DNA of 64,000 nt. It comes from Paracoccaceae bacterium. GTDB taxonomy: Bacteria; Pseudomonadota; Alphaproteobacteria; Rhodobacterales; Rhodobacteraceae. The notes beneath the pieces were generated by a model. It saw only the letters and a program-made list of their open reading frames with translations, was not told where the DNA came from and did not search any database. The stretch lies in assembly GCA_022448925.1 (NCBI GenBank), contig JAKVCP010000008.1:1-64000 (forward strand), written 5' to 3'. Positions 28,117 through 37,298 of the stretch are shown here, piece by piece; position 1 is the first letter of the stretch; each line of letters begins with the position of its first letter. The position numbers and the translations under genes are program-made.

Positions 28117-28847
28117 CAAATCACCTCGTAGGTGGCGCCCCCCATGGGGTCCGCCTGCAACGATTCAAAGGTGTCGCGGTCAACCGGCGTGAACCGCGCC
28201 TCATCGCCGGGCCGCAAAACAAAGGGAGGATCTGCCTGCGGCTGAAAGAGCTGCAAAGCGGTCTGTCCAACATGCCGCCATCCCGTTGGCGTGGTGACAG
28301 AAAACAACACAAGCTGCCGCACCGCCACCACAAGGGCTCCCGCCGGAACAGTCGGGCTAAGATCTTGCTGGCGCGGGATATCCCAAACCTCTGGCAGATG
28401 GCCAAGATAAGGCATGCCCGGCGAGAATCCGATGGTCTGAACCCGCACCGGCTTTTCAGACAATGAGGCGACAGCCTCAGACCGGGTCAGTCCCGCCACC
28501 TGGGCGGCCTCGTCCAGTTGTGGCGCAAGCTCGGTGCCATAGACTGTGGGCACATTCCAGCGGCGGCGGCCCTCGGGCAAGACCGCCGAAAACCAGTCGC
28601 GTTGCCCGATCAACGTCCACAACTGTGCCTCAAGCTTTGCATGAGGCAACTCAAGCGGATCAAACACAACGCAGGCAGAAACCAGAGATGTTGTTGTTTC
28701 GGTAACGCCCGGCCAGGCCTGTGTTTCTATGGCCGCACGCAGGGCAAGCGCCGCCCGATTGGCGCGCTCTGACAACGAGGCGCCAAAACTGACCAGGATC
28801 CGGTCAACCCCAACCGTGCGGACCACAGGCCAGCTTTCATCAGGCAT
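28116..28847 (-). CDS. pxpB: 5-oxoprolinase subunit B (KipI family)
   Basis: This 243-residue protein shows the allophanate-hydrolase-subunit-1/KipI fold. RTVGVDRILVSFG and IETQAWPGVTETTTSLVSACV stand in the N-terminal part, and IGFSPGMPYLGHLP, VPAGALVVAVRQ and TPTGWRHVGQT in the C-terminal part. It overlaps the deacetylase-fold gene upstream by 8 nt and pxpC downstream by 1 nt, so all four genes of the unit are tightly coupled. The acyl-phosphate step of 5-oxoproline opening is its likely role. Confidence 0.94.
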   Translation of the reverse strand: MPDESWPVVRTVGVDRILVSFGASLSERANRAALALRAAIETQAWPGVTETTTSLVSACVVFDPLELPHAKLEAQLWTLIGQRDWFSAVLPEGRRRWNVPTVYGTELAPQLDEAAQVAGLTRSEAVASLSEKPVRVQTIGFSPGMPYLGHLPEVWDIPRQQDLSPTVPAGALVVAVRQLVLFSVTTPTGWRHVGQTALQLFQPQADPPFVLRPGDEARFTPVDRDTFESLQADPMGGATYEVI

Positions 28848-29859
28848 CCTGCACCCCCGTCAGAAACGCAGACAAATTCGCGCCAAGATCATCGCAAAGG
28901 TAGCCGCCTTCCTGCACAATCAGCAACGGCAGGCCGGTTGCCGCAATACGTTCACCCATGCGACAGAACCCCGATGTGGTGATCTTAAGCGCCTGAAAAG
29001 GATCGCCCTCGAACGCATCAAGGCCAAGCGAGACCACCAGAACATCAACGTTGAACGCGGCAATTGCCGCAAGCGCGGTATCCAATACCGGCATATACGC
29101 GGCATCATCAGTCCCAAATGGCACAGGCAGGTTCAGATTGCAGCCTGCGCCCTCGGCTGCGCCGCGCTCGGACGTGTGCCCCCAGAAGAACGGATAAAAA
29201 TCCGACGGGTCCGCATGGATCGAGACGGTCAGCACGTCGCCACGCTCATAGAAAATTCCCTGCGTGCCGTTGCCGTGATGCACGTCCACATCGAGGATCG
29301 CAGGACGCCGGCCAGCCGTGCACAGGACCTGCGCAGCAATCGCTGCATTGTTCAAAAAGCAAAACCCCCCGGCCTTGTCTGAAAATGCATGATGTCCCGG
29401 GGGCCGCGACAATGCATAGGCAGTTTCACCATCCAGCACAGCCTGCGCCCCGCTGACTGCCGTTTGTGCCGACCAATAGGCCGCCGTCCACGTACCCGCA
29501 GCAATTGGACAGGCCGTATCCGCCTGGTGATAGCCCGCCTGCCCAACTGCCCCTGTCGGATAGCTTGCGGGATGCCAGATCGGATGCACATTCGGGATCA
29601 CCTCGTCTGTGGCATTCGGCAAACGCTGCCAGCGGCCATGAATGGTCTGCAAAAACCAAAGATATTCGGGACTGTGCACCGCAACCAAAGGCGCCATTCC
29701 ATAGTGACTGGGCGTTTCAAAGACCGCACCTGCAGCCTCTGCCCCGGCCCGAAGCACCCGCGCGCGCTCTGGCTGTTCGGGGTTCGGCATCATGGCGCCT
29801 GACTTGATGAACATCTGCGGATCATGGTCAAGCTGGCGAGGATCAAAAAATGCGCGCAT
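28840..29859 (-). CDS. Histone deacetylase superfamily protein, acetylpolyamine amidohydrolase-like
   Basis: The 339-residue product has the arginase/deacetylase fold with all zinc and catalytic elements: LSRPPGHHAF (tandem His), LDVDVHHGNGTQGIFY (zinc Asp and His), SLGLDAFEGDPF (zinc Asp) and QEGGYLCDDL (transition-state Tyr). The N-terminus MRAFFDPRQLDHDP and HPIWHPASYPTGAVGQAG resemble bacterial acetylpolyamine amidohydrolases. The frame upstream to 30066 is antisense to mnmH and is dropped. It is the first gene of the pxp operon, overlapping pxpB by 8 nt. This suggests an amide substrate related to glutamate or polyamine breakdown. Confidence 0.9.
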   Translation of the reverse strand: MRAFFDPRQLDHDPQMFIKSGAMMPNPEQPERARVLRAGAEAAGAVFETPSHYGMAPLVAVHSPEYLWFLQTIHGRWQRLPNATDEVIPNVHPIWHPASYPTGAVGQAGYHQADTACPIAAGTWTAAYWSAQTAVSGAQAVLDGETAYALSRPPGHHAFSDKAGGFCFLNNAAIAAQVLCTAGRRPAILDVDVHHGNGTQGIFYERGDVLTVSIHADPSDFYPFFWGHTSERGAAEGAGCNLNLPVPFGTDDAAYMPVLDTALAAIAAFNVDVLVVSLGLDAFEGDPFQALKITTSGFCRMGERIAATGLPLLIVQEGGYLCDDLGANLSAFLTGVQDA

Positions 29860-29953
29860 ATGGGTCCCAGTGTTGCCTGGGCACGCTAGCCTTTGCGCCC
29901 TGCCAATGGCAACATGCTTTCCTCTTGTCGCGTAGCAGGCTACCTGTGCCGGT

Positions 29954-31009
29954 ATGGCCCAGACATTTGACACACTGAACGCGCTTTTGAACCACGGCTT
30001 TGATACTGTTATCGACGTCCGCAGCCCAGCCGAATTCGCCGAGGACCATATCCCGGGCGCAATCAATCTGCCCGTGCTATCGAACCAAGAGCGCGCTGAC
30101 GTCGGGACGACCTACAAGCAACAAAGCCCCTTCATGGGCCGCAAGACCGGTGCGGCGCTGGTGTTTCGAAACGCAGCAGACCACATCGCTGGTCCCCTGC
30201 GTGACCGGGATGGCGCATGGCGACCTTTGGTCTATTGCTGGCGTGGCGGGCAGCGATCAGGCGCATTTTCCTGGATGCTGGGTCAAATCGGTTGGCGTGC
30301 CGACGTTATCGCGGGTGGCTACAAGACCTACCGTTGTCTCGTGAATACACTGTTGTATGACGGCGTGATTCCGCATCGGGTTGTGCTGCTTGACGGCTAC
30401 ACAGGGACCGCCAAGACAGAGATCCTGCACCATCTGGCCACGCTGGGCGTACAAGTTCTGGATCTGGAAGGGGCCGCGGGGCATCGCGGCTCGTTGCTTG
30501 GTGGTCTGGGCGAGCAGCCCAGCCAGAAAATGTTCGAAAGCCGGCTGGCCGCTGTGCTGCACGGTCTTGATCCGAGCCGCCCGGTTGTTGTCGAAGCGGA
30601 ATCGAGCAAAATCGGTGACCGGCTCATCCCCCCGGCCCTATGGGAGGTCATGAAAACGGCACCCCGGATCGAGATTGCGGCACCGATCGAGGACAGAACC
30701 GCCTATCTTGTAGAGGCCTATGCCGATGTTCTGGCCGATGCCGAGCGGTTACGCACCGCCTTGGCACCCCTGCACAAATTCCGGGGACATGATGTGATTG
30801 ATGGTTGGTTTGAACAGATCGCCCAGGGTGATCTGCCCGGGCTGACCCGCGCCCTGATGGTGCAGCACTACGATCCCGCATATGCCAAATCCCGCAGTAT
30901 TTCGGGACAGCAACCCGCCCGGATCGTACAGGCCGATTCCCTGGACGCGACCGGTATCAAGAGGGTCGCCACAAAGGTGGCCCAGGCACTTCAGGACACC
31001 GTGATCTGA
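29954..31009 (+). CDS. mnmH: tRNA 2-selenouridine synthase
   Basis: This 351-residue enzyme replaces sulfur with selenium in 2-thiouridine at the wobble position of certain tRNAs, using selenophosphate. The N-terminal rhodanese domain has DVRSPAEFAEDHIPGAINLP and the catalytic Cys in VYCWRGGQRSGAFSW. The C-terminal P-loop-like domain has LDGYTGTAKTEIL. Its partner selD, which makes selenophosphate, converges on it with a 19-nt overlap, giving a physical pair. It is divergent from the deacetylase-fold gene. Confidence 0.95.
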   Translation: MAQTFDTLNALLNHGFDTVIDVRSPAEFAEDHIPGAINLPVLSNQERADVGTTYKQQSPFMGRKTGAALVFRNAADHIAGPLRDRDGAWRPLVYCWRGGQRSGAFSWMLGQIGWRADVIAGGYKTYRCLVNTLLYDGVIPHRVVLLDGYTGTAKTEILHHLATLGVQVLDLEGAAGHRGSLLGGLGEQPSQKMFESRLAAVLHGLDPSRPVVVEAESSKIGDRLIPPALWEVMKTAPRIEIAAPIEDRTAYLVEAYADVLADAERLRTALAPLHKFRGHDVIDGWFEQIAQGDLPGLTRALMVQHYDPAYAKSRSISGQQPARIVQADSLDATGIKRVATKVAQALQDTVI

Positions 31010-33147
31010 CCCACGTTTTCCGTCACGGTGCCGATCTGTGCTGCTGGAAATCCAAGCGCTCGAAGCCTGGCCAACACGGACTGCGCGGCATTTGGAGCGA
31101 CAGCGGCCATCAGGCCTCCGGCGGTTTGAGGATCGAACAGCAACTCGGTCAACGGATCCTGTGCGAGGCCGGGTACCAGCGCGGCATTGTCGCCAAACAA
31201 CGTGGACCTGTGCCCCTCTGAGGCCAGTTCCAAGGCGCCTTGCAAAACGGGAATGTCCCGAAGGGTCAGGCAGGCACCAACGCTGGATGCCTCGCAGATG
31301 CCAAGCAGATGACCTGCCAGGCCAAAACCGGTGACATCAGTCATAGCATTGGCCTCGGTCAAAACCTGTGCCGCCTCTGCCTGCGGGCGAGCCATCGATG
31401 CAAGCGCAGCCGCGACCCACGCACCACGTGCTGCGCGTTGCATTTCGGCAGCCAGAATGACACCTGTGCCCAAAGGCTTTGTCAGGATCAAGGCATCGCC
31501 GACCTGTGCGCCCGACAGCGTGATCTGCGCCTTGTCACACAGGCCTGTCACGGTAAAGCCGATCGTCAGTTCGGCGCCGACCGTGCTGTGCCCCCCAACA
31601 ATCACCGCACCAGCCTGCGTCATGATCTCGTTGGCAGAGATCATTATTTCGTCCAAGGTCCGTGCCTGCAGTGCAGGGCTGAGACGTGGCAGCGTGACAG
31701 AGGCGAGAGCCGCCTGCGGTGCCGCCCCCATGGCCCAAATGTCGCCCAGCGCATGTACCGCGGTGATCCGGGCCATCACAACCGGATCATCGGTAAATGC
31801 GCGCAGATGATCTGTGGTCAGAACCTGCCGTGTGCCCGCAAACTGCAAGGTTGCGGCGTCATCGCCCGGCAACGACAGAACATCAGCCCGCGCCGTGGCA
31901 GGCAAGCGGGTCAGCGTTGCCCCCAGAACCCCGCGCCCCACCTTGGCGCCGCATCCGCCACACAACGGCTTGGGCCCAAGCGCCTCGGACATGCCAAGCG
32001 CGTGACGCTTCGGCATCGTTGGGGGTGGCATGGACGGCAACTCACGAAATTTGCGCATAAAGCGCTGGTCGATCCGGTCTTTCAGTCGCCAAACCGCCGC
32101 ACCCTGAACACAAACACCGAAACGATGCCCCAAGGCCCGTTTCGCACCCAACGAAATCAGCTTGAGATAGTTTTTTTGAGGCGCAAAAGCGCGCATGGAT
32201 CCGCCAGATAAGCCTGCCACCAGATTGTCGTACAGCACCGGTGCGGCCCGCACGGCAAAGACTCCGGCCTTGGGGCGCGGAGCATAAGCCAGATCTGCAC
32301 AGTCACCGGCTGCGAAAATGGCAGGGTCACTGGACTGAAGTGTCGGCGACACGGTGATGAACCCCCCCTTCAGGGTCAACCCTGTTTTACGCAGCCAAGG
32401 GTGCGCGCAAGCGCCGGCGGCGCCAACGATGAGGTCGGCCTCGATAGGTCTGCGCCCGGTCAGGTGAACCATGCCGGCATCAATCTGGCTGACCTGCGCC
32501 CCGGCAACAAGTGCCACTTTGTTGCGCTGCATTGCCGCCAAGAGCGCCCGGCGTTTGCGGGCGGGCAACTCCTGGCCGATCTCGGCCCGATCGATCACGG
32601 TCACCTGCGCGTCCATTCCGCGCGCCCGGAGGGCAAAGTGCATGGCCAAGGCCAGTTCACATCCCGCAATACCTCCGCCAATCACTGCGATCCGCGCCCG
32701 GCCTGGGCTTGCAGAGAAGTCTTCCCACCGCTGCACGAAACGTCCCAATGGCTTGGCCGGCACAGCGTGATCGGCAAACCCGGGAATGTTTGTGATCCGG
32801 GATGTGACACCGACATCAACCGAGGCCAGATCATATCCAATCGGCGGCCGCCCGGGCACCTCGATCAACCCGGCGTGACGATCAATGCCAGAGGCTGTTC
32901 CGATCACCATGCGGGCCCCGGCAAAGCGGGCGAGACGGATCAGATCAATATCGAGATCGTCTCGGGTGTAGTGACCAGCCACAAACCCCGGCAACATGCC
33001 CGAATAGAGCGCAGTTGGGCCGGGGTTGATCACGGTCACACGCACGCCCGGCAAGGGGGACATCCCCCATTTGCGCAGCACCAACGCATGGGTATGCCCT
33101 CCCCCGATCAGCACCAGATCACGCGTGAAAGGCAATCTGTCATTCAT
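30991..33147 (-). CDS. selD: Fused FAD-dependent oxidoreductase / selenide, water dikinase
   Basis: The 718-residue protein is a fusion. Residues 1 to about 370 are a pyridine-nucleotide-disulfide oxidoreductase-like flavoprotein (DLVLIGGGHTHALVLRKWG, ALYSGMLPGFVAGHY, VIGGGIAGCELALAM, IFAAGDCADLAY). From about 390 on it is SelD, with LCGGCGAKVGRGVL (catalytic Cys and Lys), LPGDDAA, TDHLRAFTDDP, IVGGHSTVGAELTIG and TDVTGFGLAGHLLG. SelD makes selenophosphate for MnmH. The active residue is Cys, not selenocysteine. Such fusions occur in other alphaproteobacteria. The ATG overlaps the AttH-like gene's stop by 8 nt, placing selD last in that operon. Confidence 0.93.
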   Translation of the reverse strand: MNDRLPFTRDLVLIGGGHTHALVLRKWGMSPLPGVRVTVINPGPTALYSGMLPGFVAGHYTRDDLDIDLIRLARFAGARMVIGTASGIDRHAGLIEVPGRPPIGYDLASVDVGVTSRITNIPGFADHAVPAKPLGRFVQRWEDFSASPGRARIAVIGGGIAGCELALAMHFALRARGMDAQVTVIDRAEIGQELPARKRRALLAAMQRNKVALVAGAQVSQIDAGMVHLTGRRPIEADLIVGAAGACAHPWLRKTGLTLKGGFITVSPTLQSSDPAIFAAGDCADLAYAPRPKAGVFAVRAAPVLYDNLVAGLSGGSMRAFAPQKNYLKLISLGAKRALGHRFGVCVQGAAVWRLKDRIDQRFMRKFRELPSMPPPTMPKRHALGMSEALGPKPLCGGCGAKVGRGVLGATLTRLPATARADVLSLPGDDAATLQFAGTRQVLTTDHLRAFTDDPVVMARITAVHALGDIWAMGAAPQAALASVTLPRLSPALQARTLDEIMISANEIMTQAGAVIVGGHSTVGAELTIGFTVTGLCDKAQITLSGAQVGDALILTKPLGTGVILAAEMQRAARGAWVAAALASMARPQAEAAQVLTEANAMTDVTGFGLAGHLLGICEASSVGACLTLRDIPVLQGALELASEGHRSTLFGDNAALVPGLAQDPLTELLFDPQTAGGLMAAVAPNAAQSVLARLRALGFPAAQIGTVTENVGQITVS

Positions 33148-34186
33148 AACCTGTCATCTCCAGGTATCCGCGTCCCTGATGGGACCCCGAGACAGTCAGT
33201 GGGCCTTCCCAGTAGGCAATGGAGAGATCCATCCAACTGTTGGGGTTCAGCGCTGAGACTTCTACGTCCACACCGTAAAGCGGCACCTGCAGACGCCAAC
33301 GCACCGGTATGTCGCGGCCCGCCACAGCAACAAGGTCAAGCGGTGTGGCCACAATCTGGTCATCGCCAAGGCGCTGCACCTGTCCATCCGCGCTTATCCA
33401 GGTCCCCGATCGAAAACCCGCACCGCCATCTCGCAAGCGAAAGGCCATCAGTTTGTCACCGCTGTCAAAGCTTAACGAAAACCAGTCCCAACCGGATTGA
33501 TCCTCGGCCAGAGGCTGACTTGACCACTCGCGGTCCAGCCAGCCCTTGCCTGTCACTGCAACCGGGCCGTCGGGCAGGGTCAGGACACCGGAAACCGCAA
33601 AGAACGGCTGTGAATAGTAGTGACTGGCCTGTCCTGACGGCGACTTGACGGAATAACCGCCCTCTCCATGCGCAACAAGGGGGCCATTGGCTGTCAATGA
33701 AACCTCGTAGCCCCAGGTGCTGGCCCCTGCGCGTGCGCGCATCACCTCGAACTCTGCGTCATCTGAAACCAGCTGCCAGTCGTCGATCCATGCATCAAAC
33801 GGATCCCCGCTGACGCCAGCCTGCCCAATTCCGCCGCGCGCGAACTTTTCTGCTGCGAAATGGCGATCCGGAGTGGTCACGGCCGCGTGACCCAACCAGA
33901 CATGCGGTGAAGACCAGCCGACATCCTCTCCAGGTTCCATGGCGGTTCGAAACAAAGTCCACTGCAAACCGTAGTCCCGGCCATCGGCACCGTCCAGCGT
34001 GGCCGTCAGATACCACCACTCAATCCGAAACGCGTCATGGGAAAGATGATCCCGAGGGAACGTCAACGCCTTCTGCGCATCAGGCATGGCAAAGCCCTGC
34101 GTGGTTGTGCCCAGACCGGCAAACCCCTGCGCCCCCACGGCAGAGGCAGACAGGCTGGCCAGCAGGATCAAGCATCTAGCGATCAT
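33140..34186 (-). CDS. AttH/CrtC-like secreted lipocalin-type protein
   Basis: The 348-residue product has a signal peptide (CLILLASLSASAVGAQG). It shows the AttH/carotenoid 1,2-hydratase-like motifs FPRDHLSHDAFRIEWWYLTA, YGLQWTLFRTA, GKGWLDREWSSQPLAEDQ and WDWFSLSFDSGDKLM. Proteins of this family are regularly encoded with an ABC ATPase and an FtsX-like permease, as here, and are annotated secreted hydrolase or lipocalin-like. The gene overlaps the permease by 11 nt upstream and selD by 8 nt downstream. The true substrate is unknown; a lipid-type ligand is my inference. Confidence 0.85.
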   Translation of the reverse strand: MIARCLILLASLSASAVGAQGFAGLGTTTQGFAMPDAQKALTFPRDHLSHDAFRIEWWYLTATLDGADGRDYGLQWTLFRTAMEPGEDVGWSSPHVWLGHAAVTTPDRHFAAEKFARGGIGQAGVSGDPFDAWIDDWQLVSDDAEFEVMRARAGASTWGYEVSLTANGPLVAHGEGGYSVKSPSGQASHYYSQPFFAVSGVLTLPDGPVAVTGKGWLDREWSSQPLAEDQSGWDWFSLSFDSGDKLMAFRLRDGGAGFRSGTWISADGQVQRLGDDQIVATPLDLVAVAGRDIPVRWRLQVPLYGVDVEVSALNPNSWMDLSIAYWEGPLTVSGSHQGRGYLEMTGYE

Positions 34187-36569
34187 TGGCGAAAACCTTC
34201 AACAATTCAGCGGGTGTAACACGCGCCATGCGCCATGACGGCCAGCCAGCAGCCAGCGCCGCGGCAAAAAGCGCAAGCCCCGCAAGGATGGCCCAATCGG
34301 CAGGAAACAGGAACATCGGCAATCGCCAGCCAAAGGCCTCGACGTTGATGACGTTCAACAGCACCCATGCCAATCCAAGCCCGACGGGAACAGCCACCAA
34401 GGCTGTGAAGGCCGCCAGCAAGAGACTGCGAACCAATTCGACCATGGCTATGGTCTTCCGCGTCAGGCCCATCGACCAAACCGGTGCAATCTGAGGCAAA
34501 CGACCTGTCCAAAGGGTCAAGAGACTGGTCAGGATTGCAAACCCCGCCACCCCCAGCGTCAAAGCATTCAACGCTCCGGTGACCACAAAGGTGTTTTCGA
34601 AAACCGCCTTTGAAAACTGTTTGACCTCAGTGTTGGCCCGCACCCCCCCGGGCGGCAGGTCAAAGCGCTCTGCTATGGCGGCACGCAGGGCGTCGACCTC
34701 TTGTGCAGGGATACGGATGGCAAACCTGTAATTTGGTACGTCGCCGTAGAGCGACAGCAGCAGGTCCATCCCAACAATGGCCTGTGGCCTGGGATTGCCA
34801 TAGTCAGAGTAGACGCCCACGACGGGCAAGCTTTGTCCAGCAAACGGCAAGATATCATCCAGCGACACATCCTGCCGAAGTGCCATTTGCTCGTTGATCA
34901 AGACCCCCTGACCCTTGGCAACGCGCGCCCAGACATCGGGGACGGCGTCCAGCAAGGGCCAGTTAAGGCGATAGGTCTGATGATCGATAATCCCGAAAAT
35001 CGTCGCCGATTGCCCATTCAACTGATCAGTCGCAGACCGGATCGGCAACACGGCCTGCACGCGTGGTGCCAGCCAGGACGTGATCTCGGCGCCTTGTGTA
35101 TCATCGCGCGCGGTAACATAGATTTCGGCCGCCAGACGCTGGTCAAGCCACCCGGTAAAGGTCAGCCGAAAGCTGGATACCATGGTTGAAACACCAACGT
35201 TTGTTGCCAAGGCCAACATCAGCGCCATCAGCGCCAGTGACAGGCCCGGAAGCTGCGCACGAGCATCGGCCCAGACCCACTGCGCGACAGGTCCCCGTGC
35301 TACGACCTGGCCCAGTTTCAGCACGCCCGCAAGACACAGGGGCAAGCACAGCGCAGCACCCAACAAGAGCCCGGCCAGAAGCGCGAATCCCGCCACCAAA
35401 CCATCAGCAACCACGAATACCAGGGCCCCCAAAGCGGCCAGAAACACCCCGCCCATGGCCTGTCGCCGGATGCCCACGCGCCCGACCTCGGCCCAGACCG
35501 AAACGGTGGATCCCGCGAGGATCGGCAGGTGTCGCAACTTGACAAGAGCACTGGCGCCCGCCACGACGGCGCCTCCGACAGCCATGGACAGCCCTGCAAC
35601 GGCCCAGTGCCAGCGAAATCCAAGCGCACCCTCGACCGGCGCGCCATACAGTCCGCGCAACGTCGCCGCGACATCGGGCAACAGCGCTGCCGCCAAAACG
35701 TGCCCCAGGACCAACCCAGCCGCCCCCGCGAACACAGCCAGCCCCAGAAGTTCAAAGCTTAGAACCAGCACCAGCTTTTGCAGCGGCACGCCAAGCGCGC
35801 GCAACGTCCGAAACAACGTACGGCGCTGTTCAAACGCAAGACCAATAGCCCCGTGGACGATGAACAAGCCAACGCCAAAAGCCAGAAACCCGAAGGCTGT
35901 CAAATTCAAGTGAAAACTGCGGGTCAGCTGGGCGGTGTCCTGGCTGCCTTCGGGACGCAGTCGCAGGCCCGAGGCGAAGCTTTCTGGTTCAAGAGCCTCG
36001 TGATCGGACTGCAGCACCAACACATGTGAAAGCCGCCCCGCCCGGTTTAGCAGCCGCTCTGCCACGGACAAATCCGTCCAGACCTCGCCGGGTGGAATCG
36101 CGGGGTTCGACACTATCGGTGGCAAACCCGGTGTGGTCGCCAACGCAGTTTGCAGATCCGGCCGCGCGAAAAGCCGGCCCTCGCCTGTCACGCTCTCGCT
36201 CAGATCTGCGGTGTCGCCCAATATGACCGCCGCTGCGGGATGGGTCAGAACGTCGATCCCCACCACCGTAAGCTGGCGGCCCGCGACGGCAATCCGCCCC
36301 TGCAACACTGGCGCAACATCCCAGCCGGCACGGCGCATTCTGGCGTAGGTCTCAACCGCGATGTCGCTGCCCGGACGATCAATAACCGCCCCAGTACCTG
36401 CCGCCAGCTGCTCAGAGGCCTGGCTGTAGGATGCCCGCGCCTCAGCGTTGATCGCCTGTACCGCTGACCAAAGCGCTGTCGCCAAAGCAAGACCAAGACC
36501 CAGGATGACCAATTGCAGCGGCTGCCGGCGCCAGTGCGACATCAACGCCCCCCAGGCAATCCAGGTCAC
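34176..36569 (-). CDS. FtsX-like ABC transporter permease
   Basis: This 797-residue inner-membrane protein has an N-terminal anchor (LQLVILGLGLALATALWSAVQ), a periplasmic MacB-type domain, and two FtsX-like blocks of three to four helices, one near 230-440 and one at the C-terminus near 680-790. A GTG start at 36569 is chosen because it overlaps the ATPase stop as GTGA; the residues further upstream are antisense noise. With the ATPase and the AttH-like protein it forms a MacB/LolCDE-type mechanotransmission ABC system, which moves lipids or proteins in the envelope rather than importing solutes. Confidence 0.9.
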   Translation of the reverse strand: MTWIAWGALMSHWRRQPLQLVILGLGLALATALWSAVQAINAEARASYSQASEQLAAGTGAVIDRPGSDIAVETYARMRRAGWDVAPVLQGRIAVAGRQLTVVGIDVLTHPAAAVILGDTADLSESVTGEGRLFARPDLQTALATTPGLPPIVSNPAIPPGEVWTDLSVAERLLNRAGRLSHVLVLQSDHEALEPESFASGLRLRPEGSQDTAQLTRSFHLNLTAFGFLAFGVGLFIVHGAIGLAFEQRRTLFRTLRALGVPLQKLVLVLSFELLGLAVFAGAAGLVLGHVLAAALLPDVAATLRGLYGAPVEGALGFRWHWAVAGLSMAVGGAVVAGASALVKLRHLPILAGSTVSVWAEVGRVGIRRQAMGGVFLAALGALVFVVADGLVAGFALLAGLLLGAALCLPLCLAGVLKLGQVVARGPVAQWVWADARAQLPGLSLALMALMLALATNVGVSTMVSSFRLTFTGWLDQRLAAEIYVTARDDTQGAEITSWLAPRVQAVLPIRSATDQLNGQSATIFGIIDHQTYRLNWPLLDAVPDVWARVAKGQGVLINEQMALRQDVSLDDILPFAGQSLPVVGVYSDYGNPRPQAIVGMDLLLSLYGDVPNYRFAIRIPAQEVDALRAAIAERFDLPPGGVRANTEVKQFSKAVFENTFVVTGALNALTLGVAGFAILTSLLTLWTGRLPQIAPVWSMGLTRKTIAMVELVRSLLLAAFTALVAVPVGLGLAWVLLNVINVEAFGWRLPMFLFPADWAILAGLALFAAALAAGWPSWRMARVTPAELLKVFANDR

Positions 36570-37219
36570 GACAGGACACCACTGCTCAGATGCACACGCC
36601 GACCCACCCGGCGAGCGACAGCATCGGAATGCGTGACCAACCACAATGCGGCACCCGTTTCCCGCACCAGGTCAAGCATCAGATCAAGCACCCGCGTTCC
36701 CGTATCCTCATCAAGGTTTCCGGTGGGTTCATCAGCCAGCAAAAGTTGTGGGCGCGCAGCCAGCGCGCGGGCAATGGCCACACGCTGCTGTTGGCCACCA
36801 GACAAGGCCTCGGGCCAGCGCTGGGCCAAAGCCGCAAGTCCAAGACGCTCGGTCACCTCGGCCGCCCAGGAGGGATCAGGACGTCCCGCCAAACGCGCGT
36901 GAAACAGGATGTTTTCCGCCACTGTCAGACTGGGAACGAGGCTGAATTGCTGAAATACAAGCGCAAGTGTTTCGCGGCGCAACCGCGCCCTGCCGCGATC
37001 ATCCAGACCCGAATAGGCAATCCCATTCAGAACGATCTCTCCGCTGTCAAAGCCATCCAGCGCCGCGGCAAGGTGCAGGAGTGTGCTTTTGCCGCTGCCG
37101 CTTTCGCCGGTCAGCGCCAGCGTCTCACCCGCAGCCAGCTCAACGCACACGCCGCGCAGAACCTCATGCTTCTGCGCGGCATTGCCATAAGATTTTGTAA
37201 CTGTGTCTATTTTCAGCAT
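36566..37219 (-). CDS. ABC transporter ATP-binding protein (LolD/MacB type)
   Basis: This 217-residue ATPase has Walker A (LTGESGSGKSTLLHL), a Q-loop (LVFQQFSLVPSLTV), the signature EALSGGQQQRVAIARALA, Walker B (LLLADEPTGNLDEDTG) and the switch His (WLVTHSDAVA). The DEPTGNLD form is typical of the LolD/MacB/FtsE clade. The ATG at 37219 gives the family N-terminus MLKIDTVTKSYG; the frame beyond is discarded. It begins a four-gene operon with the permease, the AttH-like protein and selD. Confidence 0.95.
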   Translation of the reverse strand: MLKIDTVTKSYGNAAQKHEVLRGVCVELAAGETLALTGESGSGKSTLLHLAAALDGFDSGEIVLNGIAYSGLDDRGRARLRRETLALVFQQFSLVPSLTVAENILFHARLAGRPDPSWAAEVTERLGLAALAQRWPEALSGGQQQRVAIARALAARPQLLLADEPTGNLDEDTGTRVLDLMLDLVRETGAALWLVTHSDAVARRVGRRVHLSSGVLS

Positions 37220-37298
37220 ATATCCTGCCCGCCTTGCGCCAAGCAGATAGCACGTCACGCTGGAAGTCCAGCAAAGCCCCCTTGACCGCAGGGGCGCA

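Noticed and set aside
29860-30066. N-terminal extension of the deacetylase-fold protein by 69 residues
   Set aside because: The extension lies antisense to mnmH and crosses its start; the family N-terminus begins at 29859.
32401-33648. 415-codon plus-strand frame
   Set aside because: It is antisense to the selD fusion and the AttH-like gene and encodes an Arg/His/Pro-rich product typical of a shadow frame.
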